From Halichondria panicea (taxonomy: Eukaryota > Porifera > Demospongiae > Suberitida > Halichondriidae), in NCBI RefSeq assembly GCF_963675165.1, contig NC_087382.1:930001-994000 (forward strand): a DNA stretch of 64,000 bases, written 5' to 3'. Position 1 is the first letter of the stretch, and each line of letters starts with the position of its first letter. A program made the translations under genes and the position numbers. This document shows, piece after piece, positions 44,595 through 55,901 of this stretch. The notes under the pieces are model-generated. The model ran no database searches and was not told the DNA's origin. It saw only the letters and a list, made by a program, of their open reading frames with translations.

Positions 44595-45842
44595 ATGGCT
44601 AGTCCAGTTAATTACGAGTTTGTAGACAAAGTACCGGAAGATCATCAGTGCACTATTTGCGCTAACATTCTAACGGACCCAGTACTGACCGAATGTTGTG
44701 GCCAACTTTTTTGTGATGGCTGTCTAAAAAAATGGCTACAGAGGCAAAATACATGCCCACATTGTCGAAAGGCTAACTTCAATAATATGGTAAATAAACG
44801 AATGAAACGAGCCATCGATAACTTGAAGATCTACTGTCCTAATCGCTCCAAAGGTCGTGACAAATTCACTACACTGGGTGAACGAAATCAACATCTCGAG
44901 AAATGCTTGTTTGTGAAAGTGAAATGCAGCGAAAATTGTGGAGAAAGAATGCTACGAAAAGAGCTTCAAGATCACGAGGACAACAAATGTCCAAACCGTC
45001 GGGCACGATGTCAGTATTGCAGCAAAGAGGGAATGCACAAAGAAATAACAGCCAAAAGTCACTTGGACAAATGTTCACTTTTTCTTATTTCTTGCCCCAA
45101 CAATTGTGGACATGAGAAAATACAGCGCTGGATCTTAGCAGGTCACCAGAAGATGTGCCCTCTTGAGCCAGTAAAGTGTCCCTTTTTTGAAGCTGGGTGT
45201 ACGAAAATGATTTTCCTAAAAAATCTGGCAGCACATAAAGCATCAAACACAGAGCACCACCTAGAGCTAGTGATGGCAGAGACTGTTACGCTTAAACAAA
45301 ATACAGTCAAGTTAGAGCAACTCTCACTCAAGTTTGATGGCCTAGCATCTTGTGTAACTAAGCAACTAGGCACTATCGATTCTAGCCCTCGAACACAAGC
45401 AGCTGTCAATAACATCAAAAGCTCTCTAGAGACAATGACCACAATGCTAGCACCAGGTGACACACGATACTACCTACCACTAATTAAACAATCACAGTAC
45501 ACCGCTCGATCAGCTTCGTTCTACATCAAACCTGGCTACAAAATGTATATACATATTGATAAAGGAGATGATTGCAAGGTCTTTTTGGAGAAAGGTGAAC
45601 ACGATCACCAACTAAAGTGGCCTATGCCTAAAATGAATATTGAACTCAGTACTAAAAAGAACGAAATCCTGTGTACAGCAACAATCTGCACCGACAGATG
45701 TTGTGGCATTACGGTGAACCGACTAGAGGGGGACAGAACAAAGCAAGCCATCATCCAAGACAAAGAGTTCTATCTTCTAGGTCGAGCAGTTCCTCCAAGA
45801 GACTTTGTATTTTTAACAGTGATAGACCACATGCACATGTAG
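44595..45842 (+). CDS. RING/TRAF-type zinc-finger protein, intact paralog
   Basis: A single-exon 415-residue protein, MASPVNYEFVDKVPE to ..VIDHMHM. The RING is CTICANIL .. CPHC (residues 19-60), with CCGQLFC replacing the usual Cys-Gly-His. It is followed by TRAF-type fingers (about 80-245), a shorter coiled coil than in paralog 1 (about 250-275; the KQKASKFKQEV-containing segment is absent) and a complete MATH-like domain (about 300-412), ending ..DFVFLTVIDHM. A role in ubiquitin or receptor signalling is expected from the family. Being intact, it is the best candidate for function among the four. Confidence 0.9.
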   Translation: MASPVNYEFVDKVPEDHQCTICANILTDPVLTECCGQLFCDGCLKKWLQRQNTCPHCRKANFNNMVNKRMKRAIDNLKIYCPNRSKGRDKFTTLGERNQHLEKCLFVKVKCSENCGERMLRKELQDHEDNKCPNRRARCQYCSKEGMHKEITAKSHLDKCSLFLISCPNNCGHEKIQRWILAGHQKMCPLEPVKCPFFEAGCTKMIFLKNLAAHKASNTEHHLELVMAETVTLKQNTVKLEQLSLKFDGLASCVTKQLGTIDSSPRTQAAVNNIKSSLETMTTMLAPGDTRYYLPLIKQSQYTARSASFYIKPGYKMYIHIDKGDDCKVFLEKGEHDHQLKWPMPKMNIELSTKKNEILCTATICTDRCCGITVNRLEGDRTKQAIIQDKEFYLLGRAVPPRDFVFLTVIDHMHM

Positions 45843-46760
45843 TGTGTAATGCCATTACTAATGCATGGAGAGAATATATACCTTTAAGAAATTAATGTCA
45901 ATAGGGACATATGTATAAAAGTTATTGTTCCTTGTTAAGGATCATACACACAAACTGCAATTGACCTTTTACAATTCTTGAGGCTTCTAAAACCATAGTT
46001 AAAAACCTAAGGAATTTCAGTACACTGTGCCTAGTACAATTAGAGTATTGGGTATTTTAGTGCTGTTCATTACGAGTATTATAACAAAGTACTAGAAGAT
46101 CAATCAGTGCACTATTTGCACTAACATTCTAACAGATCCAGTTACTGACGGAATGTTGTTGTGAACAACGTTATTGAATTGCAAGTTATTCACTGATCTA
46201 CATATAATCTTTTGTGTAAGATGATGGTATAAGTTTACTAAACACATATGCACAGATTATACAAGTTAGTATGCAAAACTGAATTTTCATGTCTATTGTT
46301 GCATTTTGAGTGGGCAGATCAAAGGAAACACTGTGCCAATATCTGCCATATCCCTTTACCGGTCAAAATGTTGTGAATGTTGCATGATATTGGATTCTGT
46401 GGCAGATTGGATAGTATCATGAATGCGATTATCCTTTGATGTTCTGCTGAGCTGTTCAATTAGGAACTTAAAAAAAAAAAAAGGTTTAAAACAAGCTATA
46501 CAGCATATGTAGGACTGAGTAGTATCCATTGGTAGACCCTCTGGACTATCTTGGTAGCCATAGAATATTTTCGAAGAGGAAGCAGCAAGCCATTTGTGTA
46601 CACAGGCACTTCACAAGTGGACACAAGCTCTACAATAGTCTACATGCTTGCTAAGCAGCTTAGTTCACCAGAGTGCAGCTTTTAAAGGCCACACATACTT
46701 CCATCGAGGCAGCAGCAAGGCGTAAAATCGATGGTTAGTTTGTGCACAGCCATCACCCCA
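45843..46760. other. Intergenic DNA after paralog 3
   Basis: Contains the paralog 4 stub (46036-46168). The rest shows no gene. An A-run lies at about 46470-46482. Confidence 0.5.
46036..46168 (+). pseudogene. RING/TRAF-type paralog 4, 5' stub
   Basis: ATTACGAGTATTATAACAAAG and TGCACTATTTGCACTAACAT match the start of paralogs 1-3 with indels. The match ends inside the RING (CGGAATGTTGTTGTGAAC). The upstream leader is also recognisable (TTCTTGAGGCTTCTAAAACC). Confidence 0.85.
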
Positions 46761-47327
46761 TTCGCATGGGTCAGCACTGGTTAATAGTAGTCTTATGGTC
46801 AGCATTGGCACTGCATGTAGTCAAGGCTGGTTATAGTCAGATCACTTGACCTATGAACTCAAGATATACCACAGCACACGGTTTGCACTGCACTGCACTA
46901 CTCACTGGACTGGACAACGCAGCTGGTTGGTACAAGGTGGAGAGTAGTGCTAGTGATCAGTAGAATCATGACTTCCCGAACAGTGATCACAATATCCCAG
47001 AGAGAATTTCTTGTGAGGAAATTTGAAGAAGGGATGCACAGTTGTGGACAGAACACTCTGAATGCTCGACAAGCTGCTGCTACTGCGACTGGCTTGACAT
47101 TAAATACTATAAACGTGAGATTGACCTGTCAACATTGGTATCAGGATGATGTATACATGCAGTCTCTAAAATTGAGTCTGGTCGTGCTATATGCGATATG
47201 CTCTATAGTCAGTATGATATAGTCAGGCTAGTCACTGTGTGCACATTGCTAGTCGGCTAGTCTGTATGTACGTTGCTTAGTAACAGTATTGATCATAGTC
47301 AACTGGTTAGTTACCTTGTAGACTGAC

Positions 47328-47832
47328 GTCACGTGACCAAAATTGCAGAAAGCGCAATGCTTTCTTGGCATATATGCGCATTCTGCTAAACTGTTTTAGG
47401 ATCTTTTTTGAACATAAGCAGTCACTTAGAGATGTAGAGAGTATTAAATTTTGTATATGTAGAAAGTAATTGTGTATAGGATTAGCACAATCATATTTAG
47501 GAAAGGTTGAAGATCGGGATAAGTTGTAACAGTTATGTCGACTTTTTAAGGAGTCTTGAGCTTGCTTGTGGCTTTACCTTGGACGCCTTAGACTTCTTTT
47601 TAGGTATGCGGTCCATATCTGATACCTATACGTCAAAAATGTACATTGTCACTAACAAGCTGTCATCAAATACATGCATTTGTAATTAAACTTCGTCTAG
47701 CCCCTATATACAATTAATTTCTAGCTATTCAAATACTCTCTACATCTCTTACCGTCTGCTTATGTCCAAAAAAGATCCTAAAAAATTGCCAAGTAAGCAT
47801 TGCGCTTTGGACAGCAATTTTGGTCACGTGAC
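47328..47832. mobile_element. 505-bp foldback element, ~160-bp arms
   Basis: GTCACGTGACCAAAATTGC and GCAATTTTGGTCACGTGAC are the ends. The arms stay similar for about 160 bp (GGATCTTTTTTGAACATAAG versus its inverse). It is inserted in the first intron of the accessory gene. No clear target duplication. Confidence 0.88.
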
Positions 47833-48431
47833 CAGTTAATTGCGTTTTACCTCTGCCTTTCTACTAGCATTCGCGTGAGAGTTGAGTAAATTACCAGTAT
47901 ATTGATCGTAGAGTCAACATGGTTTATATTATCAAGGATTAATAAATAGAAAGGGCATGCAACAGCTTGCGAGCAAAAACTGTAAGTGCATGGGTGGTGG
48001 AATTTACTGGAAAAGTACAAACTACTTCTGATTTTGTGTAAAGTACATGTGCAGATACCTATAAAATAAATTGAATGCAGTTTTGCTCGCACATTAAACT
48101 AATAGTGAGTTGCATGCCCTCTTCTCTTTATCAGCCCTTGCAGCTAATTAAGGTACAGATGTTTCACCCTGTACACATCACCTGCTGTAAAGACTAGCAG
48201 TATTGATTGTAGTCAAGCATTGGTTACTTTTAGGCTGTAGCCTGACACATGTAGCTACTACTTGGTAGTAGCATTGATTGCAGTCAATATTGGTTATGTG
48301 TATACACGCTGCCTTAGTATTATATGGACTTTAATTGGTAGTATAGTATTTGTAACATGTACATGCAGTCGGTATTGGTTACACATGAGATGGCTTTAGC
48401 TTTGTCCAATTATTTAGTCTGGGATCATTAA

Positions 48432-48433
<2 letters not shown>

Positions 48434-48481
<48 letters not shown>

Positions 48482-48590
48482 TGCGTGCGCGCGCGTGTGT
48501 ACGTGTGTGTGTACGTGTGCGCGTGTGTGTGTATGCGTGTGTACATGTGTGTGTACATGTGGGTCTGTGTGTGTTGTGTGCGTACAGCAA
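48434..48590 (+). repeat. (TG)n/(CG)n microsatellite
   Basis: A TGTGTGTGTGTG tract runs into TGCGTGCGTGCG and CGCGCGTGTGTACGTG. All open frames in it are repeat artefacts. Confidence 0.96.
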
Positions 48591-50099
48591 CATACACACT
48601 ACCAAAACTAAATACGCACATGCATACATGCAGTATTGGATAAACAATCACAAGAAACGGCACACCAGCTCTCATTGTGACACTGTTCCTCGTGCTAGAA
48701 CTAAAAAGCTGTCCACACGTAGGAAATTAAGGTAGGCCTCTGGCTTTAATGTCTTCAGTAAAGAGTTTCACAAACAACAAGGTACGTAGATTTATGGTGG
48801 ATAGTTTATTTTAATGACATGCATGCCGTATATAAAAGTTGTGCATTCACTCACTATTCAGCAAATGCACGATTATATTAGATCTCAAAGGGAAGACTCT
48901 CTCAGATAAATCAAAATTGATGGCAGAGGCTTGGAGAAAAATCAGCACTGCTGATAAGGAAAAGTACAATGCAGTAGCAAACGATATTGAGGGTAGCAAT
49001 GAGGAGGAGGATGAGGAGGAACTAACGCCGGAAAAGAAGAGGCAGCTCATTGTTCGGGTTGCTAAGAGACATCAGGGAGATGTAGGTGTTGTGAGTACTG
49101 TATGTGCACGTAGACGGCACATATAATATTGTATTTTATCACCTAAAATTAATTTTGTGAACATAATTATTATGATGTTGCGACAGGTCCAATTTATGCG
49201 AGCTAAGGAAATAATTACTTTTACTATGAGGCGGGCTTATAAATGATATAATGCCTATAATGTAGACAACACACTAAACCCTAACATGTGGCTATAATTA
49301 CGTATACCTTGTGCACTTATACAGGCCAATCTGCTGCAATCACTTGGTTGTGAGATGGCTACAATGATGTTTGTTGATAAAAAGTGTGGGAACCACAGAT
49401 GGGAAAAAATTTCTTCAATCTCACCCTGCAATCCTGTCATCCTTCAGCTCCTACTTTCTGTATGGTAAGGCTTTATAAGTAAATGTAATGTAGATACCAT
49501 TATTTGATTACGTAAAACTGATTGCTTTGTGTGCACGACAAACTGTACACCTCGTTTCTCTAATTATTACCACAGATGACCTGTCCAAGAAACAATTTGC
49601 TACCCCAGCCACTGCAGCCTCGGCAAGTACAACCAGTCTCAACACAAATTCCAGCTCATTCAATGTTACCTCAACAAACGCAAACCCAATCAACACCACC
49701 TCATCTACTACATCCAAAGCTGTTATTTCCACTGTGAAGAAATCAACTACTAAAACTACAACCAAAGCAACACCTTCTGGAATCTTGTCCAATCAAGCTA
49801 TTTCTAACACTGATACCGTCAGTACGATTTTTATGAAAGGCAGAGATGGAAGTATTGTTGCGACAGGTACAGTGCTTCCTGGTGTACATAAAACCATTCA
49901 TGGTCGTCCTTGCCAAAAAGATTGTGAAACGCTTTCCGTTGTGGATGTTGTACAAGTTGGTGCTGAAGCTTGGTTTGAAGATGCTTTTGGGGAAAATAAA
50001 TTGAGCACAGGGATCATCGTGGAATGGCCGAGCAGTATGATATCAAACGTAGCTGATGTCTCCCCACTTCATACAAGAACTAATCGCAAACGTAAATAA

Positions 50100-50614
50100 C
50101 CAGCTGACTATAAAACTACTATGATAATTGTTATAATTATTGTATATACAATTGTAATAGGAATGGTAAAGGTTTCCTTCCATTTTATTCGCGATTCTAT
50201 ATTCTCTCTATCTTGTGTACTGCATGTATACGTAAGTAAGATTACGTTATTATTGTTTGTACGTACGTATATAATTATGTATGTTACAATTGTATGTATG
50301 ACATAGATAATAATTTATGTCCGAGTTTAGGACTATATATATAATTGTCAAAACTATATGCAGTTCATATTCATATAATGTTGTCACTTTAATTATGCAT
50401 GCGTGCGGTTGACTTATAATAGCCTTGACTTCAATTTATAAAAGGCATTGATGTTTAAGAAATAATGACTGCCTATAGCTAATTAATTAAAGTGTGATTA
50501 ATAAATTATTAATTAAAGTACATAAAAAAGATAAGTGTTCAATTGTCCACGTCAGAATCATCATCACTACTACTGTCTGTACAAATAATATCAGTAACGG
50601 AAGGGTAATCATGT
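50100..50614. other. AT-rich spacer between the convergent genes
   Basis: No gene. It presumably holds both 3' ends (AATAAATTATTAATTAAAG near 50500). Confidence 0.5.
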
Positions 50615-53600
50615 TCATGAATTAATTTGACAATTGTAAAAAAATGAACCATCTGGACCTAATAAGCTCGTATCAGGTAGCTCTACAGTATGATACTGGT
50701 TAACTGTTCTGGAAAACGTAATTAAATAAGATTCGCAAAGTAATAATCTTCGATGCAAAAGGTTAAGGCAACCTTTCTGAAACAGAGACAGACTATCAGA
50801 TGTGGCGATATCCTGTATATGACGACTTATTACGGAATGCTCGTATTTCAGGTTGTTGGCAACAGTATTAATTTCTTCCATTATCATCTTCACTTCTTCC
50901 GTTGCCCTTTCCTTCATATTACACGCTCTCACAACTTTTATCCACAAATGAATGGGAATGGTACAATTTCCAGCCGACGCGACCTCCAACGTAGACAATT
51001 CTTCCAAATTGGAAACTGTCTCCCAATTCAAATTGGCTGGCAGATGGTATGCTACTCCTTCAAATTGATCATGACGCATACCATTAAATCTGCTCACTGT
51101 TCGTTTCAGCGTACTCGTACTTGATGATATCTTCTTTGCAAGGCGTGCAGCAATCGATTGACCATCTGTAACATAGTACATAGATCATGTTAGCATGCAT
51201 ACATACTACAATCTGATTGGCTAAAGGTAGTGTTCTATCCAACTTAGAAAATCATGTAGATCAAAATCTGATTGGCTAGAGAATCATGGTTGCTATAATA
51301 AAAATAAAATTAATGCTTAGACACTAGCTGTTTAGGAAGTTTCCACATAATTTAGAAGCCCTTAGGGCTAGTAGAACCCTCACTACGTTCGGGATACTAT
51401 ACAACCAGCTCTTTGGGCTTCTAAATCATAATTATTACTTAACTATTATTTATATAATTACATGATTGTGCTGACTAACATTCTTACCAGCGTATCTCGC
51501 TTTGGTAGATATTAAAAACCTACGCTCGCGAGCAATATGAAGGATATTCTGAAAGGTTTTGTGACGTTGCCCGAAACCTGTCAAAGTTTCATCACGATTT
51601 TGATACAATCATCTGATAATTAATGCTCACTCAGATCAGTTTGACTCCTTGCGAACAGCCCGTGTTGTTGTTTCTGCAATTGTTCAGCTGATGACTCCGT
51701 CAGTGTACCTGAAGGTGCAATATAAAAGTGCACAAAATTCACAAACTTTATTCTTGACTACGTCTAACCATTTGACTCATTGATTAGCTTTGATAAGTCC
51801 TCTGTTGCACTATGTTGAGTGTTTTGGGCGTTCTTCAGCCTTTTGACTAACGATGCCCCTACGTATACAAGAGTTAGCACTTTTTTTCCCTTTATGCAAA
51901 GCATACATAGGTGCATACCAACTAGTGCTGAGAGCTAATATTAATTAAGGTAGCCCTAACATAAAACAAACCTAGATTAAGACGTACTCTTGATGCATAA
52001 TAGAGCTGAGGTAAGGACATCAATGCGATGAGATGGTCGCATTTCTTTGGTGGATTTAGCAAATCTTCTTAGATATGACCACAGTCTCTCCATAGCTTCA
52101 CCATCAGTAAGTCCGCATCCAGTTAGGACTCTAGGTGAATATGTCAGCTACATGTATAATACAACAGTAAGTTATTAACACACAGCTTTGGCATCTTTCT
52201 TCTTACCTGACAGAATGCACAATGCCCATAGACATGAAAAATTGGCACTCCTAATGTTGTCTTTTCTAACATGTCAAGATGTCCACGATTCTGGAGAAGT
52301 AATCAAATATGAGTGCATACTAATTAAGATTAGATCTGACTATTGAGACACAAACCTTCAGATGAGTTTCGAGTAAGCAGGCAATATCATACAGTAACAA
52401 CAGACACTTGTCACCCTTGTTTTGGTGTGCCTTCTTTAGCAGGTACACAGGATATGCTAGTCTAGATAATTAAGATACAGAATACCTTAATTTTTAACAA
52501 TGCACCATGTATGCTCTTTTTGAAAACCTTAATGTTACGTACATACCTTTCTCCATGCTTCATATTCAGAAATCTTTGGGGAAACTCATGACGACAGATG
52601 CTTCCAAACACGGCAGTTTCATCTAGAGCTGCGTACCTTGATTTGGAGCGCAAAGTGTCTCCAGCGAGGAACTCATGACACCCCTAATGCCAGGATAAAA
52701 TTAACTGAGTGAAATGTGCTAAAAGTCTATTTAATTACATCCAAATTGTATAGCGCAGGTTTTCACACTTGACCAATTAAGTATAACGCTAAAACCTTAC
52801 CTTGTCGATTATCTGGCCAAATGTATCATAATCAGCAACAAACTCATCTACTGCTTGCTGTTCCTCAAAGAATACACCAGAGAAGAGTGGTGGTCGAACA
52901 CTAACACCAGCAGACTTTTTCCGACATAGTCCAAATACACCATCCATGGATATAATTTGAGTTCCATTGCTCTGCACGTAAAAGGTAAGTATAGGCTGCC
53001 AGAGTCTAATTGCTATAACAAAACCACAAACCTGAGGACAGGCAGGGCAGATAGCTGTAGTGTTCAAGTCAGGAGACAAAAATAGAAGACAGTCGAGTTG
53101 ATATCATTCTGTTGAACCTGAATGTTAATGTGAATATGTCGTATTATGTTCTTTCACAATTAATATACCCTACCTATATTCTTCAAATGCATCAATCATG
53201 ACAGGATAGATCTTCCGGAGCTATAGAAGAATAAACAGATTAAAACAACTGACAATTAAAAGTGTGTACCTCAAGCGATTGCTGACGCATGCAACATGTA
53301 CACCTCATCAGTGCGCAACAATTAATGTATAATTATAACCGACATCAAATTCACATACTTGTTTGCTGATATCTCTTCCAATTTTGTATTCAAGAGAACG
53401 ACAAAAAGCATCGACACCAATACACCCTTCCAGCAAAAGTGACTCCATCCATAGTAGCAGATCCTGATGAAATGCTAGGGTGGGAGTTGCTGGTGTCGCT
53501 GGCCACATGTTATGCCGCACAAGAGTAACAGCCTCAGGCTCACACTTGCAGAAGGTTACGCACACACAATGCTGGAAACCTGTAAGTCATTGGATTCTTA

Positions 53601-54368
53601 GACACAGGCTATATCAGTGTAGTTAAACAAATACCTTTAGGGTCAAGACAAACAACTTCTTTTATGTAAGTTGTACAGCAACAATGAAGTGCTGGAAAGG
53701 TTCTCGACTGCTTGAAATAGTATGGGTGAAGCATTCCATTCTGTAAAATCAGATCGCATGCATTTAATAATCACAAAAATGTACAGCAGTATGTTTGATT
53801 AGTGCATACTTTCCAGAGAAAAGGTCGATGAAAAATATTTGTCAGAGAGTGTACTGAGTCCACATGGTTGGCACAGTAGTATGCCTGTGGTCCACAATCC
53901 CGGCAAATTGCAACAGCGGGTTCTTTACACTCGGCACACACAGAACAAGGGGAAGGAATTCCGGTTTCTACACTGGCGCGTAGCAACTGGACACGCACTT
54001 CAGCCCAGTTGTCAGCAGAAGTGTCGCTTCTCATAAGCACTTGAGCTCACCGTGTCTGGAAAAGTGGTGTCATCCTGCCCCGAGCTCTCTGGATCATGAT
54101 CATGCCACTCACTACTGATTAATACATCTGGAGAGTCGCCACTGATAACATCAGTAGGCCTGCTCGCTCCATGTACATCTACTTCTTCAGCTTCATTTTT
54201 ATCACTGGAGAGGAACCTAGTACTGCTGGAAGAATTAACAGAAGAGGATTCTGGCACAGCAGATAAAGAGAGAGACTTTTTATGCACAGCACGACGTTTT
54301 GAAGGAGATACTTCAAAGTAGGAGATAGATTGAGACTTAGGCTTCACACTTATCCTTCTCTTGCTCAT
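50615..54368 (-). CDS. KDZ-type transposase, multi-exon, at least one frame break
   Basis: ATG at 54368 begins MSKRRISVKPKSQS with a disordered basic/acidic leader. Exons read, in order: DTSADNWAEVRVQLL.. CSVCAECKEP..CRDCGPQAYYC (zinc cluster, about 53820-54020), MLHPYYFKQSRTFPALHCC, FCKCEPEAVTLVRHNMWPAT and LLLWMESLLLEGC (53357-53581), LRKIYPVMIDAFEEY, ICPACP, IISMDGVFGLCRKKSAGVSV (about 52800-52980), LDETAVFGSICRHEFPQRF with NMKHGER (52548-52683), LLLYDIACLLETHLK, IFHVYGHCAFC, and GLTDGEAMERLWSYLRRF (about 51985-52145). The last exon (50615-51175) is helical. SMDG, the YDIAC motif and DGEAMERLWS fit the KDZ catalytic core with candidate Asp/Asp/Glu. A one-base shift is needed near 54020 between exon 1 and the cysteine cluster, so activity is doubtful. 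Confidence 0.8.
51218..51425 (-). repeat. Second copy of the 12.7-kb dispersed block
   Basis: Reverse of 12698-12964: GTTCTATCCAACTTAGAAAA, AGAAGCCCTTAGGGCTAGTA and TTTGGGCTTCTAA. It lies in an intron of the KDZ transposase. Confidence 0.7.
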
Positions 54369-54560
54369 GGCCGGCCAGCTAGCTAGCTATAGAATATAGA
54401 TCTACTGATTCTGCGGAGCTAGCTCAGTGCACCCATAGATAAAAGAGCTCGCTACTTTAGATTAAACTCGGTATAGACTATAGTCAATAGTCACTACTGC
54501 ATGCTTTGCAGCTTACATGCTGACCTTAAGACTACTATTATCCAGTGCTAACCATGCGAA

Positions 54561-55690
54561 CCCCCTGCAGCCATTGACCCACGCCCATCTCCAGATTGTG
54601 TGCGGCTGAACGGGAAAGGGTTATGGCACAGGTCAAGCCGTGAACTGTGCCACTATCTGGATACTGGCATAGCGTGGCTTAAGTGACCTAAAGCCCACCC
54701 ACCACGCAGTAACCTGAAACGGTTCCTTTTATAGTATAACACCGTTGTAGTTACTAGTGGTTTTCATTAAGTATATTCATGACTTCCTTGAACCATCACA
54801 AGCACACGTAACATAATTAACAATCACTCTTTTGGACAAATTTGATTGAAAGTGCGGTTCTCACAGTTGTCAAAAGAAATTTTATTCGGATTTCCAGAGC
54901 TAGTGAGTCTGCTAGTCAGGGGCGTACACAGGGTGGTGCTTAGGGTGCTCCAGCACCCCCATCCAGACTCTGGTGCTCCAGCACCCTATCCAGACTCAGA
55001 GAAGCTCAAGTAGATAGTTCAACCATCACTGGCTGGCTAGAAGGAAGCTACACTTATTGCAGCTATCTACAGCTTAATAGTGATAGTTACAATAACTTTA
55101 TACCAGTTAGATCTAGCTAGCTAGCTAAGCTGGCCTAAAAAACTTACTTTTCTTCGATCGTCTGGGTAAAGAGTGGGGAGGGGCTCAATAATAAGGCTAG
55201 GCAGCAGGAAGTGGTTTGCTGTATCAAACACATAGAACACTTGAGCTTGCTTCACAACATGCAGCACAACAAGGTTCTTGGATCCAGGTACATAAGGTAC
55301 ATGAATGTATCTAGTATAATTATATAATTAAGCCTACATGTGTACAATAAATTAATAATAATCAATGTTTGCAATGTAAACTACAAAGTCTCTTTTCCTC
55401 AACATCAAGGTACTGGTGGTCATACTTTGTACGCTGCCTGTCACCTCCTGGTAAGCTGATCAATCTTTTAGTGGCCTGAAAAGAAAAGAATCAAGACTGT
55501 CGTCAGATCAAGCAAAGGAACAAACGTTTATCATCACTTACACTTCTACATTTACACAGAGACTAGACTAGACATGATTGCATTGACATTTGACATACCT
55601 TAAGAAGAGTTGGCTAGAGTTTGCCATCCCAGGCGAATTGAGCTTCTGGTCATAAACATTCTTGACTTGCTGATGGCACTGTACTGTTGT
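54561..55690. other. Gene-poor DNA with worn transposon ends
   Basis: CAGGGGCGTACACAGGG at about 54937 looks like an element terminus. Two copies of TGGTGCTCCAGCACCC with ATCCAGACTC follow at about 54931-55005. No supported gene. Confidence 0.5.
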
Positions 55691-55692
55691 AC

Positions 55693-55752
55693 TAGCCTCG
55701 ACTCCAGCCCCTTGAATAGTGTGTCTTTCTCAGCGGCTTGGAATCGAGGCTA
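55693..55752. mobile_element. 60-bp micro-MITE, TAGCCTCGA family
   Basis: TAGCCTCGACTCCAGCC and GGCTTGGAATCGAGGCTA are the ends. A perfect 9-bp duplication, CTGTTGTAC, flanks it (55684-55692, 55753-55761). It is closely related to the 46-bp copy at 6207. Confidence 0.93.
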
Positions 55753-55901
55753 CTGTTGTACGTACTGTCAGTACTGTGCACCATCTAGAAAACAGTGGGC
55801 GTTGCCGACAAAAGGGGCGTGGCCCCGAAAGTGGGCGTGGTTTAAATTTTGCGGCGCGCGCAATGAGCACCTCCATTGACTGAATCCTAGGATCGCCCCT
55901 G
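55753..55901. mobile_element. Truncated relative of the CAGGGGCGGATCC MITE
   Basis: The right end ..TCCTAGGATCGCCCCTG and the inner GGGGCGTGGCCCCGAAAGTGG pattern resemble the left end of the 698-bp MITE in inverse. I found no matching other end. It cuts the recombinase remnant after EEETSR. Confidence 0.6.

Larger units (their letters stand above)
46968..50099 (+). pseudogene. Homeobox-like plus HMG-box accessory gene of the KDZ element
   Basis: Exon 1 (46968-47114) encodes MTSRTVITISQREFLVRKF.. ..GLTLNTIN. Exon 2 (48634-48781) continues YWINNHKKRHTSS, so together they give a homeobox-like helix-turn-helix with a WINN-type third helix. It then reads RRKLR, an in-frame TAG (48733-48735), and ASGFNVFSKEFHKQQ, the first strand of an HMG box. 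Exon 3 (48882-49090) completes the HMG box (DKSKLMAEAWRKIS, DKEKYNAVAND) and an acidic tail. Exons near 49325-49464 and 49576-50099 encode a Ser/Thr-rich linker and a C-terminal part (GRDGSIVATGTVLPG, EAWFEDAFGENK, NRKRK) that I do not recognise. The first intron is 1.5 kb because of a foldback insertion and a (TG)n run. A single stop separates the two DNA-binding domains. Probably an accessory DNA-binding protein of the element. Confidence 0.68.
46761..54560 (-). mobile_element. 7.8-kb KDZ-type transposon with two convergent genes
   Basis: Left TTCGCATGGGTCAGCACTGG and right CCAGTGCTAACCATGCGAA are inverted; the match extends about 45 bp (TAATAGTAGTCTTATGGTCA and its inverse). I could not define a target duplication (flanks CATCACCCCA and CCCCCTGCAG). 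The transposase is on - (50615-54368) and the accessory homeobox-like/HMG gene on + (46968-50099). A 505-bp foldback has inserted in the accessory gene's first intron. Motifs like AGTCAATATTGGTTA recur several times near the left end and could be subterminal binding sites. Confidence 0.82.

Noticed and set aside
48379..48735. Open frames of His/Thr or Cys/Val repeats on both strands
   Set aside because: Products of the (TG)n tract; only the part from 48634 has domain and splice support.
50753..51124. Plus-strand 123-codon frame
   Set aside because: Antisense shadow of the last KDZ transposase exon.
54361..54390. Shared GCTAGCTGGCCGGCCATG leader with the SAM gene (AGCTGGTCGGCCATG)
   Set aside because: The match is short and GC/AG repeats are common here; I could not separate it from chance.
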